Shown here in pieces: positions 15,726 to 24,257 of a DNA stretch of 32,821 bases. The notes below the pieces were generated by a model, which made no database searches, was not told the origin of the DNA, and worked only from the letters and a program-made list of their open reading frames with translations. Numbering within the stretch: the stretch's first letter is position 1; the number at the start of each line of letters is the position of its first letter. Made by a program: the position numbers and the translations under genes. This DNA comes from Candidatus Blautia stercorigallinarum (GTDB taxonomy: Bacteria; Bacillota; Clostridia; Lachnospirales; Lachnospiraceae), in NCBI GenBank assembly GCA_019112785.1, contig DXIQ01000024.1, positions 1 to 32,821 on the forward strand. The letters run 5' to 3'.

Positions 15726-16721
15726 GTGAAAAATACCGCAGAGATCAAGAAAGAAAATCAGAGAAGGATCTGGGAGATCTTAAGAGACGGCCTTCCTCAT
15801 ACAAAGCAGGAAGCGGCCAGGATCACAGGCCTCAGCCCTGCCACTTGTAATACTATCCTTAATGAACTGAAACAGGAAGGCCAGGTTTTGGGAGAGAAGA
15901 AAAGATCCGGAGAAGTGGGAAGGGCTTCTGTGGCATATATACTGAACCGGGATTATGAAAATTTTCTGTGCATTGGTTTTGAACTGATCCAGGGTAGAAG
16001 GAGTATTTTCTGGAGAGTTCTGACAGCAACCGGTGAGATACTGGATCAGGGAAGAGATTATCTGGAAAAGATCACCTGCCAGGAAGTGGAGGATAAGATA
16101 AGGGAATTAAAGGAAAAATTTCCGAATATGAGAGCGGCGGCCATGGGAACCCCCAGTGTGGCAGACAAAGGCTGGATCCACCACTGTGATCTTCCGGAGT
16201 TTGATAATGTGCCGGTGATGGAGATCCTGGAGAAAAAATTTCATTTTCCGGTTCATCTGGAAAATGATATGCACTATAAAGTCTATGGCTATTATCTGAA
16301 AGAATGTTCCAGGGAAGACACAGTAACTATCCTGAATTATCCCAGCCATGTGCTCCCGGGAATGGGAACTGTGGTGGAAGGAAAGGTGATCAAAGGCTGG
16401 AACCAGTTTGCCGGTATGGTAGGGTTTCTGCCCTATGGAGTGTCAAGAAAAGAACAGATAGACCGTCTTGTTCCGGGATCTTATCTGCCCTTCCTTTCCA
16501 AAGGAGCCGCTTCGGTGATCCCCCTTTTAAATCCCCGGATCCTGGTTTTTACAGGTGATCTGGTGGAGGAGGAACATATTGAGAAAATCCGGAAATACTG
16601 CGCCAAAACAGTGCCGGAAGCTTATCTCCCGGAATTTGTCCGGGTGCCGGATATAACAGAATATTATTTTGCCGGAATGTTTGAAAGGGCAGTAGAAGAA
16701 AGATGGAGGACAAGATCATGA
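15726..16721 (+). CDS. ROK family transcriptional regulator without kinase/zinc motifs
   Basis: A 331-residue protein: N-terminal winged helix (residues 1-70, HTKQEAARITGLSPATCN), then a ROK sugar-kinase-like fold. The phosphate motif DxGGT is replaced by CIGFELIQG. The zinc-site CxCG cysteines are missing and the usual AGEIGH is AGMVGF, losing both the sugar-binding Glu and the zinc His. The fold motif LENDMH (END) is kept. It is therefore a regulator rather than a kinase, and it may bind a modified ligand. GTG start at 15726 after GGGAGG. It overlaps the acetyltransferase gene by 4 bp (ATGA), so both share one transcript. Confidence 0.88.
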   Translation: MKNTAEIKKENQRRIWEILRDGLPHTKQEAARITGLSPATCNTILNELKQEGQVLGEKKRSGEVGRASVAYILNRDYENFLCIGFELIQGRRSIFWRVLTATGEILDQGRDYLEKITCQEVEDKIRELKEKFPNMRAAAMGTPSVADKGWIHHCDLPEFDNVPVMEILEKKFHFPVHLENDMHYKVYGYYLKECSREDTVTILNYPSHVLPGMGTVVEGKVIKGWNQFAGMVGFLPYGVSRKEQIDRLVPGSYLPFLSKGAASVIPLLNPRILVFTGDLVEEEHIEKIRKYCAKTVPEAYLPEFVRVPDITEYYFAGMFERAVEERWRTRS

Positions 16722-17341
16722 CAGAGAAAGAATTAATGTTATCAGAGCAGCTCTATATTGCCAATGACCCGGAGCTGGGAGCAGACAACCAGAAAGCGAG
16801 ACGGCTTACCTGGCTGATCAACACGGCTTCAACTGCTTCCGGCGAGGACAGAGAGCGGATTCAGGGATATTTTCGGGAACTGCTGAAAAAGACCGGAGAA
16901 AATTTCTGGATCGAGCCCCCTTTCCGCTGTGATTATGGCTGTCACATATCAGTAGGGGAAAATTTTTACGCCAATTATGACTGTATCATTCTGGATGTCT
17001 GCGAGGTAAATATCGGCGACAATGTATTTTTCGGGCCAAGGATCTCTGTTTATACCGCAGGACATCCCGTAGATGCAGAAGTCCGGAATACTCAGCTGGA
17101 GTATGGAAAGAAGATCCGGATCGGCAGCAACGTGTGGGTAGGAGGAAATACTGTGATCAACCCGGGAGTTACTATTGGAGACAATGTAGTCATCGGTTCC
17201 GGATCTGTGGTGACAAAAGATATCCCTTCCGGCGTAGTGGCGGCAGGAAATCCCTGTAAAGTGATCCGGCCTATCACGCAAAAGGATCATGTTTACTGGA
17301 AAGAACAGGAAGCACAGTATAAAAAGAATAAAAGCATATAA
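16718..17341 (+). CDS. Maltose/galactoside O-acetyltransferase family protein
   Basis: A 207-residue acetyl-CoA-dependent transferase of the LacA/Maa group. After an N-terminal helical cap (MTEKELMLSEQLYIANDPEL) comes a left-handed beta-helix of hexapeptide repeats (IGDNVFFGP, IGSNVWVGGNTVINPG, IGDNVVIGSGSVV). The catalytic His116 lies in TAGHPVD, as in E. coli LacA. It acetylates the 6-hydroxyl of sugars, possibly to detoxify non-metabolised ones. The start at 16718 has GGAGGA 7 bp upstream and overlaps the ROK stop codon; a longer start at 16703 has no ribosome site. Confidence 0.93.
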   Translation: MTEKELMLSEQLYIANDPELGADNQKARRLTWLINTASTASGEDRERIQGYFRELLKKTGENFWIEPPFRCDYGCHISVGENFYANYDCIILDVCEVNIGDNVFFGPRISVYTAGHPVDAEVRNTQLEYGKKIRIGSNVWVGGNTVINPGVTIGDNVVIGSGSVVTKDIPSGVVAAGNPCKVIRPITQKDHVYWKEQEAQYKKNKSI

Positions 17342-17398
17342 AAGAAGGAGACAAACCAGACAGGCGGCAGAGAGCCGGAAATGAAAGGAGAGAGAACT

Positions 17399-17986
17399 TT
17401 GGAATTCAAAAAAGAAAATCTGATCTGGACAAGAGAACCGAAAAACTATGAGATAAAGGAGGATGAGATACGGGTCACTACAGAGCCGGGAACGGACCTT
17501 TGGCAGAGGACTTATTACGGATTTCAGAATGACAATGCCCCGGTGCTTCAGATGAAGACCAGCGAAAAATATTTTTCCTTTGTGGTCAAAACAATGTTCC
17601 CCAGCAAACATCGTTTTGACCAGTGCGGAGTGGTGTTGTACCAGAACAGTGAAAACTGGCTGAAAGCTTCCGTAGAATATGAAAACGAAGAGTATCAGAG
17701 ACTGGGCAGCGTGGTGACTAATCACGGGTATTCTGACTGGGCGACCACAGATATTGACGCTTCCATAAAGACCATGTGGTACCGTCTGAGCAGAAGAGAG
17801 TCCGACTACTGTGTAGAATGTTCTGGTGACGGCGTGAATTTTAAGCAGATGCGGATCTGTCATCTGGAAGAAGGGGCAGGGGAGATCTCCTTTGGAATCT
17901 ATGCCTGCAGTCCTGAAAACTCTTCCTTTGAGGCAGTTTTTACAGAGATGAAGATTACAGAGTGTATGTGGAAAGCCCACGTATAA
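17399..17986 (+). CDS. DUF1349 family concanavalin-like protein
   Basis: A 195-residue beta-rich protein. The family marks are FKKENLIWTREP, EPGTDLWQRTYYGF, the DQCGVVLYQN segment and a final GIYACSP. DUF1349 proteins have a concanavalin-like lectin/glucanase fold and lie near sugar genes, but their reaction is unknown. A TTG start at 17399 is preferred because AAAGGAG sits 8 bp upstream; the ATG at 17381 is in frame but has no ribosome site. It is the last gene of the ROK-acetyltransferase operon and is closed by a terminator. There is no signal peptide, so it probably acts in the cytoplasm. Confidence 0.85.
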   Translation: MEFKKENLIWTREPKNYEIKEDEIRVTTEPGTDLWQRTYYGFQNDNAPVLQMKTSEKYFSFVVKTMFPSKHRFDQCGVVLYQNSENWLKASVEYENEEYQRLGSVVTNHGYSDWATTDIDASIKTMWYRLSRRESDYCVECSGDGVNFKQMRICHLEEGAGEISFGIYACSPENSSFEAVFTEMKITECMWKAHV

Positions 17987-17997
17987 TATCATGATAA

Positions 17998-18046
17998 AGA
18001 AAAGGCGTCAGAAGCTGTTTTGGGACAGTTTTTGGACGCCTTTTCT
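17998..18046 (+). terminator. Rho-independent terminator after the DUF1349 gene
   Basis: A perfect 12-bp stem AGAAAAGGCGTC / GACGCCTTTTCT (17998-18009 / 18035-18046) with an inner CTGT/ACAG stem; the T-run is within the right arm. Confidence 0.85.
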
Positions 18047-18103
18047 GGTATACTGGACACAGAGTAGAAGGAAGACTTTTTATACAGGAAAAGGAGGCGG
18101 ATC

Positions 18104-18997
18104 ATGGAATTAAAAGAAAGCTTACAAAAAAGAGTGGAAGAATTTAAAAAGACTTATCCGGTGGAGGAGCAGGCAAAGTCCCGGATTACCAGACCTTCCA
18201 TGGCCTTTTACGGAACGGAGATCTTAAACCGGGCGGTGACAGCTCTTCTGGAAGGAGAGAACCTTCTTCTCTGCGGGGATAAGGCCACAGGGAAAAATGT
18301 GCTGGCAGAGAACCTGGCCTGGATCTTTGGGAGGCCTGTTTATGACATTTCTTTTCATGTGAATACAGACAGCAGCAGTCTTATCGGAACAGACACTTTT
18401 GTAGATAATGAGGTAAAGCTCCGGGAAGGACCCATTTATCAGTGTGCCAGATGGGGCGGATTCGGGATCCTGGACGAGATCAATATGGCAAAGAGCGACG
18501 CAGTTTCCGTACTCCATCAGGTGCTGGATTTCCGTAGAACCCTGGATGTGCCCGGATATGACCGGATTTCTCTTCACCCTGCCGCCAGATTTATCGCAAC
18601 TATGAATTACGGATATGCAGGGACCAAGGAATTAAATGAAGCCCTGGTATCCAGATTTATGGTGATCCATATGCCTTCTCTCACTATGGAGAGGATGTAT
18701 CAGATCCTGGAAAATCTTTTCCCGGGGATCCGCAGAGAGGCCAGGGAGCAGTTTGCAGGCCTTTTCCTGGATCTTCAACTGAAGGCCCAGAACGGGGAAA
18801 TTTCCACAAAGGCAGTGGACATGAGGGGGCTGATCGGAGCTCTCCGTCTGGTACGGGGAGGCCTGACGCCTCTGGAAGCCATTGACATGGGGATCACCAA
18901 CAAGACCTTTGATACCTTTGAAAGAGAGTTGATCGGGGATCTGGTCATGACCAGGATACCCGGAACATGGGACAGGGGCGATGTGTTTGATGAATGA
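18104..18997 (+). CDS. MoxR-like AAA+ ATPase
   Basis: A 297-residue AAA+ protein of the MoxR/NorQ/CbbQ type (AAA_5). Walker A is GDKATGKN (58-65), with Asn where Ser/Thr is usual. Walker B is GILDEIN (Asp124, Glu125), sensor 1 is ATMNYGYAG and the arginine-finger region is ALVSRFM. Such ATPases work with a VWA protein to remodel or load metal into target complexes. The partner gene overlaps its 3' end. AAAAGGAGG precedes the ATG. The target is not evident; no oxidase or reductase subunit gene is adjacent. Confidence 0.92.
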   Translation: MELKESLQKRVEEFKKTYPVEEQAKSRITRPSMAFYGTEILNRAVTALLEGENLLLCGDKATGKNVLAENLAWIFGRPVYDISFHVNTDSSSLIGTDTFVDNEVKLREGPIYQCARWGGFGILDEINMAKSDAVSVLHQVLDFRRTLDVPGYDRISLHPAARFIATMNYGYAGTKELNEALVSRFMVIHMPSLTMERMYQILENLFPGIRREAREQFAGLFLDLQLKAQNGEISTKAVDMRGLIGALRLVRGGLTPLEAIDMGITNKTFDTFERELIGDLVMTRIPGTWDRGDVFDE

Positions 18998-20771
18998 AAG
19001 AAAAACAGGGGAGAATGGAGCATTTGATATCCAAAGCCGGGTGGAGAACCTTCTCTGGGCAGTAAGCGGAGATTACGGGATGGATATGGCGGCGGATGTG
19101 AAAGCCTGGGAAAAGTCCCCTTATATTCCTCTTTATGAGGCTGTAGTCCAGGGAATCTTCCGAAAATATTTTGACAGGGAAAAGTATCAGGCCTTTTTTG
19201 CCCGGAAAGTCTATCAGGGTATGATCCCTTCAGTGCTGGAAGCTCTGGGACGCCTCTGTATTGACAGTGCTGTGTGGAAAAAGGCAGTGAGGGAAAGGCC
19301 GGGAGTGGAGAACCTGAGAAAAACAGCCTTTCAGGATATCCTTGAAAAGGACATCCTCCGCCTTACCCATACAGATTGGGGGTATCTGGAAAACTGTTAT
19401 CTGAGGAAAGATCTTTACGGAGAAAAGTTCCAGGGGAGAACGGAAAAGATCCTGGATAGGATCGCCGCCATAGAAGACACAGATTCCGTAGAGGATATCT
19501 GCCGGTGTCTGGAAGAGATTTACTGGGAAGCTTACGAAAACAGACTGGCAGAGAACTTCAAAGGTCTGGACCGGGAAGTGAAAAGTTTAGACCGGGATAT
19601 GAAGGAATATACAGATAAGGAAAAAGCCCGGGAGGAGGAGAAGGAAGAAGAGGAAGAATCGCCGGTAAATATCTTCAGCGGCCATGTGGATCCCCAGGAC
19701 AATGGAAAACAGGAAAGGCCCAGATCTTCTATGATCCTTCTGGACCGGGAGTCTTCTGATAAAATGGAGGAATATATTATCCGCAGTTATGGAGAAAGGT
19801 GTATCCCTGCCAGAGTCCTGCGGGAACTTCAGCAGCAGGTCTGCACAGGAACACACAAGGACTGCCGTCTTCATATCACCAGGGGGATCCTTCACGGATA
19901 TGGAAAAGACAGCACAAGAGGAGAGTATGTGAAAAAGGTACGGGGAGAAAATCTCCGGGCGCTGGAAAGTACAAAGCTGATCACCAGGCAGAATATCCAG
20001 ACTCTGGCTAATACGATGAAGCGGGCTCTCCTTACCAGATCGGAAAAAGAGACTCTTTCCAGTGAATACGGACGTATCCAGGTGAACAAACTGTGGAATC
20101 TGGGCAGGACCCGGAACCGGAAGCTTTTTTCCAGAGAGATACGAAGAGAAGATACAGACTTTGCTGTGGAGATCCTGATCGACGCCAGCGGTTCCCAGCA
20201 GGGCAGACAGAGCCAGGTGGCTCTTCAGGGCTACATTTTAAGTGCTGCCCTCAGTATTGCCGGGATTCCTCATCAGGTCACCGGGTTTTGTACCCTGGGG
20301 GCTTATACAGTCCTGACTCTTTTCCGGGACTTTGACGAGGACTGGGAGATGGATCAGCGGATCTTTGAATTTTATGGTTCTGCCAATAACCGGGACGGCC
20401 TGGCGGTAAAGGCCGCCGCCGCTGGGCTGGATCAGAGAAAGGAAGAAAATAAGATCCTGATCCTTTTAAGCGATGGCAGGCCCAACGATATTATGGCAGG
20501 AAGCCAGAATCCCGGCTATACCCTTCCCGGGGCAAAAAAGCCGGAGAAAGAACCTTATTGTCTGGACTTTGCTCTCCGGGATACTGCGGGAGAAGTGCGA
20601 AAACTGAGAAACCGGAAGATCGCCGTGCTGGGCGTCTTTGCCGGGGAAGAGGAGGATCTGGCAGCAGAGAAAAAGATTTTTGGGAAGGATTTCGCCTATA
20701 TCCGGGATCTTTCTGGCTTTGCCAATGTGGTGGGACGCTATCTGAGAAAGCAGATCACAGAGCTGCTGTAA
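18981..20771 (+). CDS. VWA-domain partner of the MoxR-like ATPase (NorD/CobT-like)
   Basis: A 596-residue cytoplasmic protein: a helical N-terminal half, an acidic stretch (EKAREEEKEEEEE, about 214-226), and a C-terminal von Willebrand A domain. The MIDAS motif is Asp401-Ala-Ser403-Gly-Ser405 in ILIDASGS, with LLSDGRPND as the later metal-binding loop. This is the NorD/CobT arrangement that pairs with MoxR ATPases. The start is 18981 or 18990 (both ATG, both inside the 3' end of the ATPase gene), so the two are translationally coupled. Only 16 bp separate its stop from the convergent small membrane protein gene. Confidence 0.9.
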   Translation: MCLMNERKTGENGAFDIQSRVENLLWAVSGDYGMDMAADVKAWEKSPYIPLYEAVVQGIFRKYFDREKYQAFFARKVYQGMIPSVLEALGRLCIDSAVWKKAVRERPGVENLRKTAFQDILEKDILRLTHTDWGYLENCYLRKDLYGEKFQGRTEKILDRIAAIEDTDSVEDICRCLEEIYWEAYENRLAENFKGLDREVKSLDRDMKEYTDKEKAREEEKEEEEESPVNIFSGHVDPQDNGKQERPRSSMILLDRESSDKMEEYIIRSYGERCIPARVLRELQQQVCTGTHKDCRLHITRGILHGYGKDSTRGEYVKKVRGENLRALESTKLITRQNIQTLANTMKRALLTRSEKETLSSEYGRIQVNKLWNLGRTRNRKLFSREIRREDTDFAVEILIDASGSQQGRQSQVALQGYILSAALSIAGIPHQVTGFCTLGAYTVLTLFRDFDEDWEMDQRIFEFYGSANNRDGLAVKAAAAGLDQRKEENKILILLSDGRPNDIMAGSQNPGYTLPGAKKPEKEPYCLDFALRDTAGEVRKLRNRKIAVLGVFAGEEEDLAAEKKIFGKDFAYIRDLSGFANVVGRYLRKQITELL

Positions 20772-20787
20772 TCTGCTTTATAAAGTC

Positions 20788-21072
20788 TTATCCCCCAAGA
20801 GCCGTGTTTACAGCCAGGCCCAGCAGACACAGGGCGGTGAAGCCATAGATATCATGGATCACCATGGCGATCTGCATGCCCCTGTTTTTTACCTTGCCTT
20901 TGACATAGGCTACAGTGGTAAACACTGCGGAGAAGATCATAAAGGCCGCGTAGCTGTAAACAATGATCTCCGCTGCCGGAGACTGAAGAGCCCAGGGATT
21001 AGTCCGCAGAGGGAAAATCGTCCAGGGCAGGAAGACCATCACCAGGCTGATAAAGGTAATTATTTTTTTCAT
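20788..21072 (-). CDS. Small membrane protein in peptide-resistance ABC operon
   Basis: A 94-residue protein with three hydrophobic helices (IITFISLVMVFLPW; IIVYSYAAFMIFSAVFTTVAYV; IYGFTALCLLGLAVNTAL). I do not recognise a family. AAGGAG, 10 bp before its ATG, overlaps the stop codon of the preceding permease gene, which makes it a genuine last gene of the ATPase-permease-permease operon. An accessory immunity or stabilising subunit is a fair guess. A PepSY-less, DUF-type membrane protein of unrelated role cannot be excluded. Confidence 0.8.
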   Translation of the reverse strand: MKKIITFISLVMVFLPWTIFPLRTNPWALQSPAAEIIVYSYAAFMIFSAVFTTVAYVKGKVKNRGMQIAMVIHDIYGFTALCLLGLAVNTALGG

Positions 21073-21078
21073 AAAAGA

Positions 21079-21846
21079 TTATCTCCTTTCTGATCTGCCG
21101 AAACACAGGCAGGATAGGATCAGACATACAAGGGTTACAGCCACAGCTACGGGGACCAGGGGAAACAGGTCTATAGATAGGTTATACACCTGTGTCTGAG
21201 GCTGTTCCAGCAGCTGGGACATGATGTAAAAGGGATAGCACATAGGGTAGGCAAACCAGAATTTTGTGTTGATGAAAAGCACAGTGGGTACAATGGTTGC
21301 CAGGCCGATCCCTACAGAAAATACTGAAGTCCGGATACACACGGCGATAAGCCAGTAAAAGGCTGCCATAGGTATGGAGTTGATATAGATGACCAGAGTT
21401 TCATACAGCACCGTGGACAGAGGAAGGATAAAGTCATAGCCGGTGCTGTGGGAGGCCATAGCTGCCGCAGGATAATACAGGACCGCCATGAAAACCATCT
21501 GAAAGGCGGACAAAAGCAGCAGGATCAGAAACTTGCCCAGACACAGCCCGGCAGCAGATACAGGCAGTGAGAGCATTTTCAGGATCCCCTGGTTGGTCCG
21601 CTCCAGCTGGTTCAGCATGACGGTGATCACTACCAGGCTGGCGGGATACAGAAACCAGGACATCCCCAGATACATCTGAAAGAAAAAATTCATCTCCGGA
21701 GAAAGCCCGGCGGCGTTGGAAAAGTTAGAATCAACGTTTAATACAGCAGGAATCCATAATAGGATCAGCGGAATCAGCAGGATCCAGAAAATATGGGTCC
21801 TGCGTATTTTTTTCAGTTCTATGGAAAAAAGAGTAAGTAAATTCAT
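21079..21846 (-). CDS. ABC-2 permease, LanE/LanG (lantibiotic-immunity) type
   Basis: A 255-residue membrane protein with about six helices, starting MNLLTLFSIELKKIRRTHIFW, the cytoplasmic entry typical of lantibiotic-immunity permeases. A conserved LERTNQGILKMLSLPVS loop follows the second helix. With its sister permease and ATPase it would form a LanFEG/CprABC-like exporter that removes cationic peptides from the membrane. The ATG overlaps the stop codon of the upstream permease gene by 4 bp. Confidence 0.88.
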   Translation of the reverse strand: MNLLTLFSIELKKIRRTHIFWILLIPLILLWIPAVLNVDSNFSNAAGLSPEMNFFFQMYLGMSWFLYPASLVVITVMLNQLERTNQGILKMLSLPVSAAGLCLGKFLILLLLSAFQMVFMAVLYYPAAAMASHSTGYDFILPLSTVLYETLVIYINSIPMAAFYWLIAVCIRTSVFSVGIGLATIVPTVLFINTKFWFAYPMCYPFYIMSQLLEQPQTQVYNLSIDLFPLVPVAVAVTLVCLILSCLCFGRSERR

Positions 21847-22571
21847 ACAGGTTGCCTCCTGATCTTAATGAGAAAAAGTTTTATGACTGCGAAAACCACC
21901 GTCTCTGCGGCGCAGATCCCCAGGATCTGAAAAATATCCTCTGCCCGGGCAGAAGAGGTCAGGCACCGGTAGGGCAGACAGAAAGTATAGACTTTGGAAA
22001 ACAGAGCATCATAAGATACACTCATCTGTCCAAGAAACATACCGATGACCCCGATCCCAAGGGAGATCCACATATTTTTCGCCAGAGAAGCGATCAGTGT
22101 GGACAGCAGCAGGACCGGAAGGATGGCCGCCAGAGAAAAAGCCGTATTTCCAAGGAGTACTTCCACACCTGGGTCTTTTCCGGGAAACCAATGCCAGGCA
22201 CAGAAGAGGAAAAAAAGATCTTCAATAAGGAATACCGGCAGAAACAGCAGCAGAAGAAGCAGGTTCTTACACAGGAACACTTTTCCCTGGCTTACCGGCA
22301 GCATGTAAAGCTTTTCTATGGCCCGGTTGGCAAATTCCGTGTGATAAAGGATACAGGCCCCTAATATGGCCAGAAAACAGTGGAAAGTGGCCGCCATATC
22401 CCAGTTGCCATTGAGAAGAATGTCCACAGGGGGCAGGTCCTGGCTGATAAACAGATCTGTCCGGAAGGCCATATTGATCACCGGAAAGGCAGAGACAGCC
22501 AGGGCTCCGGCCAGAAAAGCAGGCAAAAGGCCAGTGTGTTTTATTTTTTTTCCTTCTAATGCAAGGATCAT
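21843..22571 (-). CDS. ABC-2 permease, second LanFEG-like subunit
   Basis: A 242-residue six-helix membrane protein, opening MILALEGKKIKHTGLLPAFL with FANRAIEKLYMLPVSQGK after helix 2, the same layout as the following permease gene and probably an ancient duplicate. It is flanked by ATGA overlaps with the ATPase gene and the second permease gene. It forms the heterodimeric channel of the peptide exporter. Confidence 0.88.
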   Translation of the reverse strand: MILALEGKKIKHTGLLPAFLAGALAVSAFPVINMAFRTDLFISQDLPPVDILLNGNWDMAATFHCFLAILGACILYHTEFANRAIEKLYMLPVSQGKVFLCKNLLLLLLFLPVFLIEDLFFLFCAWHWFPGKDPGVEVLLGNTAFSLAAILPVLLLSTLIASLAKNMWISLGIGVIGMFLGQMSVSYDALFSKVYTFCLPYRCLTSSARAEDIFQILGICAAETVVFAVIKLFLIKIRRQPV

Positions 22572-23323
22572 TTTCTGTCACCTCGTTTCAGATTGTCTTC
22601 CTGGATCATAGCCAGGAAAGTATCCTCCAGATTGTCTGTGGGATAGCCCATCTGGGCGGCCTGCTCTTTCAGTTCCGGAAGGGTTCCTTCAAAGAGAAGG
22701 CGGCCATGATTCAGGATCCCGATATCATCCGCCATCAGTTCGATCTCTGAGAGAAGATGAGAGGAAACCAGCACCGTACAGTTATACTTTTGAGGCAGGG
22801 ACCGGATCAGAGTACGGATCTCATGGATCCCCGCCGGGTCCAGGCCGTTGGTAGGCTCATCCAGGATCAGTACAGGAGGTCTTCCCAGGAGAGCTTCCGC
22901 CAGCCCAAGCCGCTGCTTCATACCCAGAGAATATTTACTGGCCAGCCTTTTGCGGAATTCATAGAGACCTGTAAGTTCCAGAGCGTCCCGGACGCTGTCT
23001 TTTGGCAGTTTCAGGATCCTCCGGATGATCTCCAGATTTTCTTCTCCGGTGAGATTTCCATAGAAGGCGGGAGACTCAATAAAGGCTCCCGTCTGCCTCA
23101 GGATCTCCATCCGGTCTTTGGGATAGGAAAGGCCTTTGATCTGGAAATCCCCGCTGGAAGGACGGGTAAGCCCCAGGAACATTTTCATGGTGGTGGATTT
23201 CCCCGCACCGTTTGGCCCCAGAAATCCATAGACCTGGCCCTTCTTCACATGCATATTCAGCTTATTTACAGCGGTGAAATCCCGGTATCGTTTTGTGAGA
23301 TTATGAGTTTCGATGATATTCAT
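22568..23323 (-). CDS. ABC transporter ATP-binding protein, LanF/BcrA type
   Basis: A 251-residue ABC ATPase: Walker A GPNGAGKST, signature YSLGMKQR (variant), Walker B VLILDEPTNGLDP and His in SSH. The GLxRPxSG and FIESPAFYGNLTGEENL stretches are typical of bacitracin/lantibiotic-immunity ATPases. The ATG at 23323 is preferred over the longer frame to 23368 because GAAAGGAG lies 8 bp upstream and it gives the family N-terminus MNIIETHNLTKRY. It is the first gene of the four-gene minus-strand operon, divergent from the sensor system. Confidence 0.94.
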   Translation of the reverse strand: MNIIETHNLTKRYRDFTAVNKLNMHVKKGQVYGFLGPNGAGKSTTMKMFLGLTRPSSGDFQIKGLSYPKDRMEILRQTGAFIESPAFYGNLTGEENLEIIRRILKLPKDSVRDALELTGLYEFRKRLASKYSLGMKQRLGLAEALLGRPPVLILDEPTNGLDPAGIHEIRTLIRSLPQKYNCTVLVSSHLLSEIELMADDIGILNHGRLLFEGTLPELKEQAAQMGYPTDNLEDTFLAMIQEDNLKRGDRK

Positions 23324-23353
23324 TTCTTTTGCTCCTTTCATTTGCTGAGGGTA

Positions 23354-23408
23354 AGTATAGAACAGCAACCTTACAGCAACATTCTCCCTGCCTTACAATT
23401 ACCTTACA
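23354..23408 (-). promoter_or_regulatory. Promoter of the LanFEG-like operon with TGTAAGG repeats
   Basis: On the minus strand TATACT at 23359-23354 is a good -10 box without a proper -35 box. Upstream lie TGTAAGG copies ending at 23402, 23391 and 23369 (reverse-strand reading), spaced 11 and 22 bp, one and two helical turns. Such direct repeats are bound by OmpR-family regulators, pointing to activation by a neighbouring response regulator. Confidence 0.7.
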
Positions 23409-23479
23409 TTTTAACCGGAAGGAATACACAGGCGCAAGATATGTGTTACTATATAGAAAGCTTCCCGGGGCTGCGCTGC

Positions 23480-23513
23480 CGCATTAGTCAAATCGAGAAA
23501 TATGATTAATGCG
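23480..23513. promoter_or_regulatory. Inverted repeat ahead of the response regulator gene
   Basis: CGCATTAGTCA (23480-23490) and TGATTAATGCG (23503-23513) are complementary at 10 of 11 positions with a 12-bp gap. It lies 40 bp before the response-regulator start. It may be an operator or an RNA hairpin in the leader. Confidence 0.45.
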
Positions 23514-23552
23514 ACAGTGTACAGAAAATTAGGGGAGAAATGAGGAGGATTT

Positions 23553-24254
23553 ATGGATCTGGGATATTTAAAGAATAAAAAGATACTTTTAGTAGATGAT
23601 GAGCCGGAATTGCTGTCCATGGTAGAGGGGATCCTGGAAAAAGAAGGGTACCGGAATATCCGCAGGGCAGCCTCGGTAAAGGAGGCTCTGGAAATATTCA
23701 ATGAGTGGGCGCCGGAAATGGCGGTGCTGGATGTGATGCTGCCTGACGGGGACGGGTTCGGGCTTTTTGAGAAGATCCGGGAGCGATCGGACATCCCTGT
23801 GCTGTTTCTCACCGCAAGAGGGGAGGAGGAAGATAAATTTCTGGGGCTGGGCCTGGGAGCAGATGATTACATTGTAAAGCCTTTTCTCCCAAAGGAACTG
23901 ACCCTCCGCATAGGAGTGATCCTCAGGAGATGTTATAAAGAAGAACAGCCTGTGGTCCGTCTGGCAGGGTGCAGTATTGATTTTGCCCGGGCCCAGGTGA
24001 TCAGAGGGGAGGAACGGCTGCCTCTTACGGCAAAGGAATTTGCCCTTCTGTCTGCCCTTTACCGGAACGGCGGGAGGATCGTGACCATAGATATGCTGTG
24101 CCAGGCAGTATGGGGAGACAATCCCTATGGATATGAAAATTCCCTTATGGCCCATATCCGCCGGATACGGGAAAAGATTGAAGAAAACCCGTCCAAGCCG
24201 GTGTCTCTGATCACGGTAAAGGGGCTGGGATATAAACTGATGGTAAAGGAGTAG
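23553..24254 (+). CDS. OmpR family response regulator (CprR/NsrR-like)
   Basis: A 233-residue regulator: receiver domain with acidic pocket Asp15-Asp16, phosphoacceptor Asp60 (AVLDVMLPDGDG), Thr in LFLTARG and Lys in IVKPF. The C-terminal winged helix has LTAKEFALLSALYRNGG and VKGLGYKL. GAGGAGG precedes the ATG. The sensor kinase gene follows after 3 bp. Being divergent from the LanFEG-like operon, it is the expected activator of it. Confidence 0.95.
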   Translation: MDLGYLKNKKILLVDDEPELLSMVEGILEKEGYRNIRRAASVKEALEIFNEWAPEMAVLDVMLPDGDGFGLFEKIRERSDIPVLFLTARGEEEDKFLGLGLGADDYIVKPFLPKELTLRIGVILRRCYKEEQPVVRLAGCSIDFARAQVIRGEERLPLTAKEFALLSALYRNGGRIVTIDMLCQAVWGDNPYGYENSLMAHIRRIREKIEENPSKPVSLITVKGLGYKLMVKE

Positions 24255-24257
24255 GAA

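Noticed and set aside
16949-17992. 347-codon minus-strand frame across the acetyltransferase and DUF1349 genes
   Set aside because: Spans two well-supported genes on the other strand and their intergenic gap; no family features or ribosome site.
22757-23509. Plus-strand frame opposite the LanF-like ATPase gene
   Set aside because: Antisense shadow; it also runs over the operon promoter.
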